Positions 56,725 to 64,000 of a DNA stretch of 64,000 bases are shown one piece after another. The position numbers and the translations under genes are program-made. The notes under the pieces were generated by a model that had not been told where the DNA came from, did no database searches, and saw only the letters and a list, made by a program, of their open reading frames with translations. Origin of the DNA: Gammaproteobacteria bacterium (GTDB lineage: Bacteria > Pseudomonadota > Gammaproteobacteria > JACKNK01); the NCBI GenBank assembly GCA_024234895.1, contig JACKNJ010000004.1, positions 62,001-126,000 of the forward strand, given 5' to 3'. Within the stretch, counting starts at the first letter, position 1. Every line of letters starts with the position of its first letter.

Positions 56725-58842
56725 TCAGAAGATGTACTTCACACCGATCTGGAAGTTCGAGGACTTGTCGAACTGACCAAACATGGTGTTCTCGTCACCC
56801 CAGTAGTGATTCCACTCCGCGGTTCCAACGAGGTTGTCGCTGAAGCTGTACTCGACATCCATGCGGTTCCAGTAACCATCACCGCTACGACCGTCTTCCC
56901 AGATCGTGATGTTGTTGAAGCGACCGAGCTGGGCCTCACCGAACGGCTTGGAGAAGAACAGAGACACGAAGTTCTGGTTTTCCTCGGCCTGCTGCATGCC
57001 GTTGGTCAGATGCAGGGTCGCCGGGTTGGCGGTGTACTTGGAGCAGTTAAACGTCGAACCGGACTCGGTCGTGCAGGTGCGGTTCTGATCGACGTAATCC
57101 AGGTTGCGGAACTGAATGAACTGACCGCTCACCAACAGGTTGGTCAGCACGGTCACGTCCACGCCGATGACGTACTTGAAGAAATCCGCTTCCTCGCTTT
57201 GCAAACCGTGCTCGAGATCGCCGATGCCCAGAGCGCGACGATCAACGACCGGCACATGGGCATTCTTGTCGTACAGGAACTCGCCACGCAGCACGATGGG
57301 AAGATCGCCGGCATCGAAGGCGTAATCGAACGCGCCGCCAAGACTGTGCATGCGATGAACGGTCTCGGTGAAGCGCATTACTACTCCGTTGGTAGAATGC
57401 GTTGCGTCACCAGTGGCACCGGTGGTGGGGTTCACCGCCCCGTAGTACTGACCCGCCGAGTTTTTCAACAATACGGTCTCACCCAAGGCCGGGTTGAAGG
57501 TTGTCGCGATGTTGTCAACCGAGACGACGTTGCCCGTCACGAAACCAGCGCCCGGACGCTGACGAATTTCCGTAGTCAGCTTTTCGCCGGTAGTCCGATC
57601 ACGCCAGTCGATCTGCACTGAGGGGTTGGAATCATAGTGGTAGAAGTAGTTGGCCGAGAAATTCAGCCCATTATCAAGACTCGTTTTGAAGCGACCGCCA
57701 AAGTTCGGTCGATCTTCATCCGGGTAGTCACGAACGTACTCGGACGTTGCCCCAGCGAAGGTATTGAAGGTCGCGAAGGTCGCGTTCGGCATGTATTCGA
57801 ACGTGGTGTTTGCGGACCCGACATTCCAGCTGGCAGATGCTCCAGTGGCCGTATCGGTAGCGGAATGGGTATCGACCAAATTGGTCACGTTATTGTTGGC
57901 GCCCACACCTGCTACACCACCTAGAGCGGCGCTTTGTCCGTTCTGCGCGATCGTGTCCAGACAACGCGACGAAGTTGTTGCACCAGCGCCAACACCATAA
58001 CCACCGCATGCACCTGCGAAACCAGCTGCTGCACCCGTATTGTTCGAGAACCCATCAACTGATGCATGACCGAAGGCAGTAAGACGAGCAGGATTGAGCC
58101 CACCCTGGAACGCCAGTTGATTGAACGTCCCTGACACACCTGCCAAGGCGGGAACGATGTTATAGAAACCATTCACCTTGCCGGTGATGGAATCGACACC
58201 CTTCATGATGAAGGGATGACCGGCATCGCCTGATTCATGCAGACCGGGAATCTTGTTCTCCTCGTGCTCGGAAAGAATGAGCTGCATGGAGCCACGATCG
58301 CCGACGGGAATATCGACGTTCGCCATCCAGACCGGAAGACGCGAGTCTTCCATGGTGTTCTGCACGAACTCACGGAAATCAGTCGGGTTGATGATATCGA
58401 GCAGCTTGATACCGTCCGCAGTACCCCAGACGACCTGCTGCTTACCGAGACGGATATAGGTGTCGCCGACGCTGGTGTCGATGTACAACTCACGCAGCGG
58501 GTCCTGCTGGGTGTAGGCCTTGGGTGAGCGATAGCCGTTGGGATTGGCATCCAGGTCACCCATCAGATTGATGTCTGCGTGCAGCGAGCTGTCTTCGAAG
58601 ATATCGCCGTTGATGAACATGCGGGCGCTGACTTCGGACTTGAAGACGTCGCCGCCGCTATGACCCGCCGTCGTGTCGTTCACCGACTTGCGCGCACCGA
58701 TGAACTCGCCGCTCTCGGTGGTGGCAGCGACCTCGGTTTTGACGTAGCCGTTGAATTCCCATTCGGCCTGCGCCGGCGCCACGAAGACGACCGGCGTGGC
58801 CAGCGCCGCCAGAACGGCATTGCGAAGTTTTCTGTTGTTCAT
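56725..58842 (-). CDS. DUF1302 family outer-membrane protein
   Basis: The 705-residue protein has a signal peptide (MNNRKLRNAVLAALATPVVF...AQA), a long run of alternating-pattern beta strands and a C-terminal Phe (QIGVKYIF), as expected for an outer-membrane barrel. DUF1302 features include RELYIDTSVGDTYIRLGKQQ and VVWGTADGIKLLDIINPTDF. Codon use in an internal stretch (about 57,390-58,170) is less GC-rich than the flanks and codes a Gly/Ala/Ser/Asn-rich insert that may be a variable surface loop. It is followed by the RND gene after a hairpin. Confidence 0.92.
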   Translation of the reverse strand: MNNRKLRNAVLAALATPVVFVAPAQAEWEFNGYVKTEVAATTESGEFIGARKSVNDTTAGHSGGDVFKSEVSARMFINGDIFEDSSLHADINLMGDLDANPNGYRSPKAYTQQDPLRELYIDTSVGDTYIRLGKQQVVWGTADGIKLLDIINPTDFREFVQNTMEDSRLPVWMANVDIPVGDRGSMQLILSEHEENKIPGLHESGDAGHPFIMKGVDSITGKVNGFYNIVPALAGVSGTFNQLAFQGGLNPARLTAFGHASVDGFSNNTGAAAGFAGACGGYGVGAGATTSSRCLDTIAQNGQSAALGGVAGVGANNNVTNLVDTHSATDTATGASASWNVGSANTTFEYMPNATFATFNTFAGATSEYVRDYPDEDRPNFGGRFKTSLDNGLNFSANYFYHYDSNPSVQIDWRDRTTGEKLTTEIRQRPGAGFVTGNVVSVDNIATTFNPALGETVLLKNSAGQYYGAVNPTTGATGDATHSTNGVVMRFTETVHRMHSLGGAFDYAFDAGDLPIVLRGEFLYDKNAHVPVVDRRALGIGDLEHGLQSEEADFFKYVIGVDVTVLTNLLVSGQFIQFRNLDYVDQNRTCTTESGSTFNCSKYTANPATLHLTNGMQQAEENQNFVSLFFSKPFGEAQLGRFNNITIWEDGRSGDGYWNRMDVEYSFSDNLVGTAEWNHYWGDENTMFGQFDKSSNFQIGVKYIF

Positions 58843-58881
58843 GCCTCAAATCCCCTCAAAGAAATTATTGTTCGCCGAAAC

Positions 58882-59844
58882 TTAGCGCTTGATCTGGCGC
58901 AGGGTGCGCTCGGACCAGAGCGATTCGGACTTGTCGGTGTTCCACTTGATGACGTCGCGCGGAATGACCGCCCAGGTTTCGTGGTTGGTATCCAGCGTCT
59001 TGCCGTACCAGGAGACCCAGTACTGGGCACGCGGGTCGTCCAGCCCCATGGAACCCCAGGCACGGTCGATGTATTTGATCTTCTTGCCGTCCTTGAAGTA
59101 CTCGGTGCGGTAATCCGCGAAGGTCTTGGTGTCGACGTAGCTGACCCGATAGTCGTACCACCAGCTCGGGAACTTGGTGGTGCTCTTCAACAAGTAGACC
59201 TGTTTGCCCTTGGCATCGCAGAACTGCCCCGGCAGGTTGCCCATGTACTTGTTGCGCTGAGCCTCCGGCACATCCATCACATGCAGGCAGTCGTTGAAGG
59301 TCTCGGTGCCGGTGACTTCGTGGGTCTCGTGCTCGGGCTTACGCAGGGTGACGTCGCCGAAGGTGAAATCCGAACCGCCCCAGGCATCATCGTGCGCCGG
59401 CTCGGCGAAACGACGAATCTTGCGCAGTGCCGGCAACCAGATGGCGTATTCCTGGCTCTTGCCGGCCTCGGAGAAGTCGGTGATCAGCATGCCGGTGCCG
59501 CGCAACTTGCCCGACTGGAAGATCGCGAGGTCCTTCGACCAGACCGGGTCACCGACCGGGTAGTCGTTGTTCAGAAACCGCTCCAGCGTGATGGTGGTCG
59601 GTTCACTACCGGCGGCGCGGTTGATCAGCACCGTGATCGAGTCACCCACCTCCTCGATCGAGAAGTTCTTCACGGCGAAGAAGTGATTGACGAAATAAAC
59701 CTGATTGGCGAGTTCCTCGCCGGTCGGCGTACCGCTCGGCATCGGCAGGTCTTTCGGAACCGCGGCGTTGGTGACGCCGAAGCCGGTGGCGCCAACGGTG
59801 AGCACAGCAGCCGCGAGAGCCGCCTTCAGCGAACGGTGCATCAT
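58882..59844 (-). CDS. DUF1329 family periplasmic protein
   Basis: The 320-residue protein has a signal peptide (MMHRSLKAALAAAVLTVGAT...NAA) and the DUF1329 pattern, predicted to have a LolA-like lipid-binding fold: ITDFSEAGKSQEYAIWLPAL, IRRFAEPAHDDAWGGSDFTF and VYLLKSTTKFPSWWYDYRVS. In this family it pairs with DUF1302 and an RND pump, so a periplasmic carrier between inner-membrane pump and outer-membrane barrel is the reasonable model. It is first in the operon. Confidence 0.92.
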   Translation of the reverse strand: MMHRSLKAALAAAVLTVGATGFGVTNAAVPKDLPMPSGTPTGEELANQVYFVNHFFAVKNFSIEEVGDSITVLINRAAGSEPTTITLERFLNNDYPVGDPVWSKDLAIFQSGKLRGTGMLITDFSEAGKSQEYAIWLPALRKIRRFAEPAHDDAWGGSDFTFGDVTLRKPEHETHEVTGTETFNDCLHVMDVPEAQRNKYMGNLPGQFCDAKGKQVYLLKSTTKFPSWWYDYRVSYVDTKTFADYRTEYFKDGKKIKYIDRAWGSMGLDDPRAQYWVSWYGKTLDTNHETWAVIPRDVIKWNTDKSESLWSERTLRQIKR

Positions 59845-60046
59845 GAGTCACTCCCTCTTCCTGATAATGTTTTCAAGCCGACCGGTATCAAAAATGACAC
59901 CAACCGATCTCGGATGTTGTACAGGGACGACACATTAGTGTCACTCGCGACAAAGCACAAGCCAACTCATTGATTTTGAAAGAAAACGTATAAGTAAATT
60001 CATATATTCCAAATTAGAAGACAGCGAAGTCCCTGAACGACAACAA

Positions 60047-60078
60047 AAAAGGCCGGACAGCATCGCTGTCGGCCTTTT
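60047..60078 (-). terminator. Terminator of the dsrE2-like gene
   Basis: AAAAGGCCGGACAG (60047-60060) pairs with CTGTCGGCCTTTT (60066-60078) with one bulged G; on the minus strand TTTTTT follows. Confidence 0.88.
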
Positions 60079-60104
60079 AGATACCGCCTGTTCCGGAGAG
60101 GGAA

Positions 60105-60584
60105 TCAGATATACAGGCAGATGTCCGAATCGCCTGCGAATTCGAAGAACGACGCCGCGCCCGCGAACTCCAGATCGTCGATGAAGTCGCTGTGGTCCAT
60201 GTCGAACAACTCGACCGTCATCTGACAGGCCACCATCTTGACCTCGGCCTCGATGCACAGTTCGCGCAGCTCATCGAGCCCGGCGACGCCCTTGGCGGCC
60301 ATCTTCTTCTTCATCATCGCGGTCATCATGCCTTCCATGCCGGGGAGGGCCTGGAGGATGACCGGGAACCACTTGTCCATGCCGGCCGGCATCGGCATGC
60401 CCGGGTTACCCAGGGAGCTGACCTTCAGGTTCAGGTCCTTCTTGACCAGCTGAAGACCGTAGAACGTGAAGAAGATCTGGGATTCATAACCCAGCGCGGC
60501 GGCCGTCGACGCGAGAATGAACGGCGGATACGCCCAGTCGAGCGTGCCCTTGGTGGCGATGATCGCGAGTTTCTTTTCGTCCAT
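60105..60584 (-). CDS. DsrE2-type protein (DsrE/F-like family)
   Basis: The 159-residue protein has the COG2210/DsrE-like fold: KKLAIIATKGTLDWAYPPFI, LGYESQIFFTFYGL and a helix with Cys110 and Cys120 (LCIEAEVKMVACQMTVELF). In sulfur oxidisers DsrE2 proteins act with TusA and rhodanese in cytoplasmic sulfur transfer. The upstream neighbour is tusA, separated by a terminator-like hairpin. The substrate is inferred from the partner. Confidence 0.9.
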   Translation of the reverse strand: MDEKKLAIIATKGTLDWAYPPFILASTAAALGYESQIFFTFYGLQLVKKDLNLKVSSLGNPGMPMPAGMDKWFPVILQALPGMEGMMTAMMKKKMAAKGVAGLDELRELCIEAEVKMVACQMTVELFDMDHSDFIDDLEFAGAASFFEFAGDSDICLYI

Positions 60585-60629
60585 AGGGATTACCCCCTCA
60601 GGTATCGCTCAACGAGCGGATTGGAACTA

Positions 60630-60669
60630 AAAAAAACCCGGTGGGAGCATCGCTCCCCACCGGGGTTTT
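60630..60669 (-). terminator. Hairpin between tusA and dsrE2-like gene
   Basis: AAAACCCGGTGGGAGC pairs with GCTCCCCACCGGGGTTTT (60650-60668) around a short loop; on the minus strand a long run of T follows. It acts as a terminator or attenuator after tusA. Confidence 0.85.
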
Positions 60670-60683
60670 GGTCTGATGGGTGC

Positions 60684-60911
60684 TCAGGCCTTCTTGATAA
60701 GGAAGGTGTACTTGCCGCCTTCTTCACCGGATTCGATCAGATCATTGCCGGTCTGCTTGGCGAACGCCTCCATATCCTTGATGGAACCCGGATCGGTCGC
60801 GACGACACGCAGCACCTGACCAGATTCCATCTTCTGGAGCGCCTTCTTGGTGCGCAGGATCGGCAGCGGGCAGTTCAGACCGGAGGCGTCGAGTTCTTGA
60901 TCAAAAGCCAT
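60684..60911 (-). CDS. tusA: Sulfur carrier protein TusA
   Basis: The 75-residue protein has the CPxP motif (SGLNCPLPILRTKKAL) with sulfur-carrying Cys14. TusA relays persulfide sulfur in tRNA thiolation, molybdopterin synthesis and sulfur oxidation. Association with a dsrE2-type gene suggests the sulfur-oxidation role, as in rhd-tusA-dsrE2 clusters, though the rhodanese is elsewhere (20484-21293). AGGAG lies eight bases before the ATG at 60911; the longer frame to 61010 lacks support. Confidence 0.95.
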   Translation of the reverse strand: MAFDQELDASGLNCPLPILRTKKALQKMESGQVLRVVATDPGSIKDMEAFAKQTGNDLIESGEEGGKYTFLIKKA

Positions 60912-61058
60912 TTGGAGGACTCCTAAATGAGTGGAATGGAATTTGGTGATATTCGAATGAGCTGAACGCTTATAGGGGAATGCCATATAAAACGCAAGCG
61001 AACACCCCATCGGTTATAGGCAGCAAACGACCCGCCTATCCAAACGCGAAGGGTCCGC

Positions 61059-61763
61059 TCACAACGGGATGGCGGCACCGATTTCGTAGTGGCGGTAGCC
61101 TTCCGGAATCACGAATACATCGGCGGGCATGTCGTCGACCGGACGGAAGTCCAGCAACTGGCGTCGATAGCCGGTCTCATCCCATTCGAGGATGGGAAAT
61201 CCACGCTCCAGGAAGGTCTGTCGTGCATACACCAGGCGCGCGAGCAGACAGGCGGTGATCGATTCCGGCGGGAAGTTGCCGAGCGTCTGCATCTGCTGGC
61301 CACCGAGCGTCTTGTTCAGTTCCGTCATGGCCGCTCGCACATCAGGAACCAGACCCTCCGCCACCACCGCGCTGAAGCAGGTTTCGCCGTTGAAATGCTG
61401 ACGATAGGCCGCAACGGGTTTGCCGCCGACCAGCGGCGCATCGGGCTCCGCCGAATAGTCCTCCTCCGGGTTGACCGGGATCGGCGGCTCGGCGAGAACC
61501 TCGTGGCGCGGGATATCGAGCACCGACTTGCTGTCATGCGTAACGCTGTAAACCATGCCATCCGCGCGGCGCATCAGCAGGAAGCCATCGGCATCCGGAC
61601 CATCATCGATACGCAGAAACGCCTCGTTGACGAGCATGCGCACCTGATACGGCTCGATGCCGCGTTCCTGTTCGAGAAACGTGAGTTGCATCGTCTCCGC
61701 CCCGAGCGGTGCTCCATAAGAGACCGCCAACAGCATGCCGTACCCGGCAATCCGCAAATTCAT
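61059..61763 (-). CDS. Exported protein of unknown function
   Basis: The 234-residue product has a signal peptide (MNLRIAGYGMLLAVSYGAPLGAE) and a soluble beta-rich body with LRIDDGPDADGFLLMRRADG and a pair of Cys residues (GETCFSAV, ITACLLARL) that could form a disulfide. It resembles DUF4412-like periplasmic proteins in outline, but I do not claim membership. The start overlaps the stop of the DUF455 gene in ATGA, so it is the last gene of the slt operon. Confidence 0.75.
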   Translation of the reverse strand: MNLRIAGYGMLLAVSYGAPLGAETMQLTFLEQERGIEPYQVRMLVNEAFLRIDDGPDADGFLLMRRADGMVYSVTHDSKSVLDIPRHEVLAEPPIPVNPEEDYSAEPDAPLVGGKPVAAYRQHFNGETCFSAVVAEGLVPDVRAAMTELNKTLGGQQMQTLGNFPPESITACLLARLVYARQTFLERGFPILEWDETGYRRQLLDFRPVDDMPADVFVIPEGYRHYEIGAAIPL

Positions 61764-62590
61764 CCGCCCAACTCCTCCAATAAGGTGATTTCATCCGCGT
61801 CGAAGCCGGCCGCCCGACGCGCCTCCATACGGAAGGGGCCCTTTATCCGGCCCTTCATGTATTTCTCGATCAAGGCCTTGAACGTGGCGACCGGCTCGAG
61901 CCCGCCAAGTTCGCAGGCGTACCGGAACCAGCGGCTACCGGCCGCCACATGAGCGACCTCTTCCCGCTCGATCAGTTCCAGGACCTCCGCACTCGCGTGA
62001 TCCCCGATGCCGCGCAACTTGCGCACGATGCCGGGCACCACGTCCAGGCTGCGCGCCTCCAGCACGCGCGGCACCAGCGCCATGCGGGCAACCACGTCAT
62101 CGGCGGTGTTCAGCGCCATCTCCCAGAGACCGTTGTGCGCGCTGAAATCGCCGTATTCGTGGCCGTATTCCCGCAAGCGCTCGCGCAACAGCAGGAAATG
62201 CCGGGCCTCATCGGCCGCCACGCCGACCCAATCGTCGTAGTACGCGGTCGGCAGCCCGCGGAAGCGGAACACCGCATCCCAGCCGAGATTCACGGCATTG
62301 AACTCGATATGGGCAAGCGCGTGCAGCAGGACCGCTCGTTCCCGATCGTTCGCGTAGCCGCGCCGCGCGACCTGACCGGGCGGCACCAGTTCGGGCCGGG
62401 CGGGACGCCCCGGCTCGACCAGGGCTTCGACCGGCGGCGAGGCATCCAGCGTCAACGCGCCATCCCGCCACGCGGCGGCGATCCGAGCCGTAAACACGCA
62501 TTTCTCGTCCGGGTCGGCGATCCGCAGGCACCGCAAGGCGAGCGCATGCAGGTTGCGTTCCTCCCCCAACTCCACGGAGGTCATGTGCAT
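61760..62590 (-). CDS. DUF455 ferritin-like protein
   Basis: The 276-residue protein has carboxylate and His residues of a di-iron four-helix bundle: LLHALAHIEFNAVNLGWDAV, GVAADEARHFLLLRERL and LIEREEVAHVAAGSRWF. DUF455 proteins resemble the tRNA hydroxylase MiaE in fold, but the substrate is unknown. Its N terminus overlaps the glycerate kinase stop, and two in-frame ATGs (62590, 62584) are possible starts. Confidence 0.9.
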   Translation of the reverse strand: MHMTSVELGEERNLHALALRCLRIADPDEKCVFTARIAAAWRDGALTLDASPPVEALVEPGRPARPELVPPGQVARRGYANDRERAVLLHALAHIEFNAVNLGWDAVFRFRGLPTAYYDDWVGVAADEARHFLLLRERLREYGHEYGDFSAHNGLWEMALNTADDVVARMALVPRVLEARSLDVVPGIVRKLRGIGDHASAEVLELIEREEVAHVAAGSRWFRYACELGGLEPVATFKALIEKYMKGRIKGPFRMEARRAAGFDADEITLLEELGG

Positions 62591-63801
62591 CTCCCGCCCG
62601 GTCCCTTGATGGCGATGACCATATCCATGACGTTGGTCCCGGTCGGTCCGGTATTGATCAGGTCCCCGCTGGCGGCGAGAAAGGAGCCCGCGTCCGCCGC
62701 CTGCAACGCCGCGTCGACGGACAAGCCCTCGACTTCACCGCGGGCCACGCTCCCGCCGTCGACCAGCGCGCCCGCGTCGAAACCCGGCCCATCGGTACCG
62801 TCGGTACCCGCGGCCAGCACGATCAGGTCATCGCGCCCGGCGATCCGGCGCGCGAGGGCCAAAGCCAGCTGCTGATTACGCCCCCCTCGACCGGGGTTCT
62901 CCGGCAAACGCACGGTGGCCTCGCCGCCCCAGACATGCACCCCGTCCGGCGCGTTCGCCAGATGCGCAGCAATGCGCTCGGCGGTTGCGAGGACATCGCC
63001 ATCCAGGGTGCCGACCAATGGATGAGCCACAACATTCCTCGCGGTCGCCGACGCGAGCGCGGCGGCACAGGCATCGGCATTGGTCGCGATCAGGTGATGC
63101 GGCGGAGGCGGCGCATTCGTGCCACGCGCTGCGGGCAGGCGCTCGGCCAGCCATTCCGGCAGCTCCGGCAGGTCGACCGTGTGGACGCCCGGCCACAACG
63201 GCCCCGAACCAATCATGGCGGGGTCGTCGCCGGGCACGTCGGAAATCAGCAAGACCTCCACGCGCCGCCCCCCGAGAAGTTCGGCGACACCGCCACCCTT
63301 CAGGCGGGACCACCGCTTGCGCAGACGATTCATGTCGCCGATCTCCCACCCGTTGGCGAGCAGAAAGCCGGTCGCCCGCGCGATGTCGCGCTGGCTCATG
63401 CCACCGACCGGCGCCTCGATCAGGCTGGATGCGCCGCCCGAAAGGAGCACCAGAACCTCGGCGGCGGCGGGCAGGCCCGCGATGTAATCGATCAGCGCGG
63501 AACCGGCGGCGAAACTGTCCGCGTCGGGCACCGGATGCCCCGCGCTCAGGCATTGCACGCGGGAATCCGCAGCCAGCGCCGGATCGTCATGGCCGTGCTT
63601 GGTGACCATGAAGGCGCTTTGCACGCCTTCGCCGAGCACATCGATCGCCCCCTGCAACATGGCCGCCGCGGCCTTGCCGACGGCGATCACATGCACGGGC
63701 GCGGCCGGTGGATGATCGCGCAACCACGCCGCCGTGCGCGCCCGCCCATCCACCGCGCGCAACGCCGCGTCGTACAGCTCCAGCAACAGCGCGCGCGACA
63801 T
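62581..63801 (-). CDS. Glycerate 2-kinase (MOFRL family)
   Basis: The 406-residue enzyme has the DUF4147 N-terminal domain (VIAVGKAAAAML, AGHPVPDADSFAAG, LLSGGASSLIEAPVGG, RKRWSRLKGGGVAELL) and the C-terminal MOFRL domain with GGRNQQLALALARRI and AAGTDGTDGPGFDAGALVD. It phosphorylates glycerate in serine or glyoxylate-derived metabolism, which could link it to glycolate oxidase (glcDE) in the same window. The ATG at 63801 lies one base after the slt stop, so it is coupled. Confidence 0.92.
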   Translation of the reverse strand: MSRALLLELYDAALRAVDGRARTAAWLRDHPPAAPVHVIAVGKAAAAMLQGAIDVLGEGVQSAFMVTKHGHDDPALAADSRVQCLSAGHPVPDADSFAAGSALIDYIAGLPAAAEVLVLLSGGASSLIEAPVGGMSQRDIARATGFLLANGWEIGDMNRLRKRWSRLKGGGVAELLGGRRVEVLLISDVPGDDPAMIGSGPLWPGVHTVDLPELPEWLAERLPAARGTNAPPPPHHLIATNADACAAALASATARNVVAHPLVGTLDGDVLATAERIAAHLANAPDGVHVWGGEATVRLPENPGRGGRNQQLALALARRIAGRDDLIVLAAGTDGTDGPGFDAGALVDGGSVARGEVEGLSVDAALQAADAGSFLAASGDLINTGPTGTNVMDMVIAIKGPGGRCT

Positions 63802-63802
63802 C

Positions 63803-64000
63803 TCAGCTCTTGGCACCGCTGCCGTTCTTCTCGGCGAGTCGATTGGCATCCTCGAGCGACATGACGTTCGGCATGCGTTCACTGATGCGGCGTGGCGCTT
63901 CGAGACCGCGACGCATGTCGTAGATCACGGAATAGGCAAGCACCCGCCGCAAGTACTCGCGGGTCTCGTTGAAGGGAATCAGCTCCACCCACAGATCGGC
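63803..64000 (-). CDS. slt: Soluble lytic murein transglycosylase, C-terminal end (partial)
   Basis: The frame enters from the right edge and reads ADLWVELIPFNETREYLRRV then LEAPRRISERMPNVMSLEDA, typical of the extreme C terminus of Slt70-type lytic transglycosylases. The catalytic domain lies outside the window. It is the first visible gene of the operon leading through glycerate kinase to the exported protein at 61059. Confidence 0.85.
   Translation of the reverse strand, partial: ADLWVELIPFNETREYLRRVLAYSVIYDMRRGLEAPRRISERMPNVMSLEDANRLAEKNGSGAKS

Overview
The window is chromosomal DNA of a high-GC gammaproteobacterium. Several blocks have classic gammaproteobacterial order: pncC-thpR-recA-recX-alaS-lysC-csrA-tRNA-Ser-tRNA-Arg; rluC divergent from rne; ygfB-pepP-ubiH-ubiI divergent from a zapB-like gene, zapA, 6S RNA and fthC; and pepA-holC. 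A CPxP TusA next to a DsrE2-type protein, an extra rhodanese, and a DUF1329/DUF1302/RND set would fit a sulfur-oxidising relative of Chromatiales or Ectothiorhodospiraceae. That placement is inference, not proof.

Layout. 1-6.5 kb: 3' end of mltF, a small hypothetical gene, an OsmC-like gene, PEP synthase with its kinase/phosphorylase regulator, a PilZ protein, a methyltransferase and tmRNA with a strong terminator. 7-15.8 kb: pepA, holC, a pilin accessory protein, an SsuA/THI5-fold protein, a one-pass helical protein, two overlapping minus-strand genes (DUF938, COG3146), a HAD-like protein with an eroded active site, and a ChaN-PDZ lipoprotein. 15.8-21.3 kb: an M1-type peptidase, then glcD-glcE-rhodanese with overlapping ATGA junctions. 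REP-like palindromes sit in many gaps of this half.

21.3-29 kb is the most accessory-looking part. It holds a type I secretion operon (HlyD, ABC, and an RTX protein made almost wholly of 23 perfect nonapeptides), an AT-rich control region with inverted and direct repeats, an XRE regulator, a membrane microprotein translationally coupled to a divergent second CsrA, a DUF815 ATPase, and a large exported protein built of six helical repeats of about 50 residues. It ends at tRNA-Arg and tRNA-Ser genes, beyond which housekeeping order resumes with the true csrA.

29.7-42 kb is core information processing: csrA, lysC, alaS, recX (with no ATG, GTG or TTG start), recA, thpR, pncC, a single-domain globin, rluC and rne, with a 787-base rluC-rne gap. 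42-51.7 kb: an FtsX-type permease coupled to a hybrid histidine kinase, then two ubiquinone hydroxylases, pepP and a UPF0149 gene. 51.8-53.8 kb: cell-division genes, 6S RNA, fthC and an EVE-domain gene. 53.8-59.9 kb: the DUF1329-DUF1302-RND export set. 60-61 kb: tusA and a DsrE2 gene. 61-64 kb: a compact minus-strand operon running from the 3' end of slt through glycerate kinase and a DUF455 ferritin-like protein to an exported protein of unknown function.

No integrase, transposase, CRISPR array or rRNA was seen.
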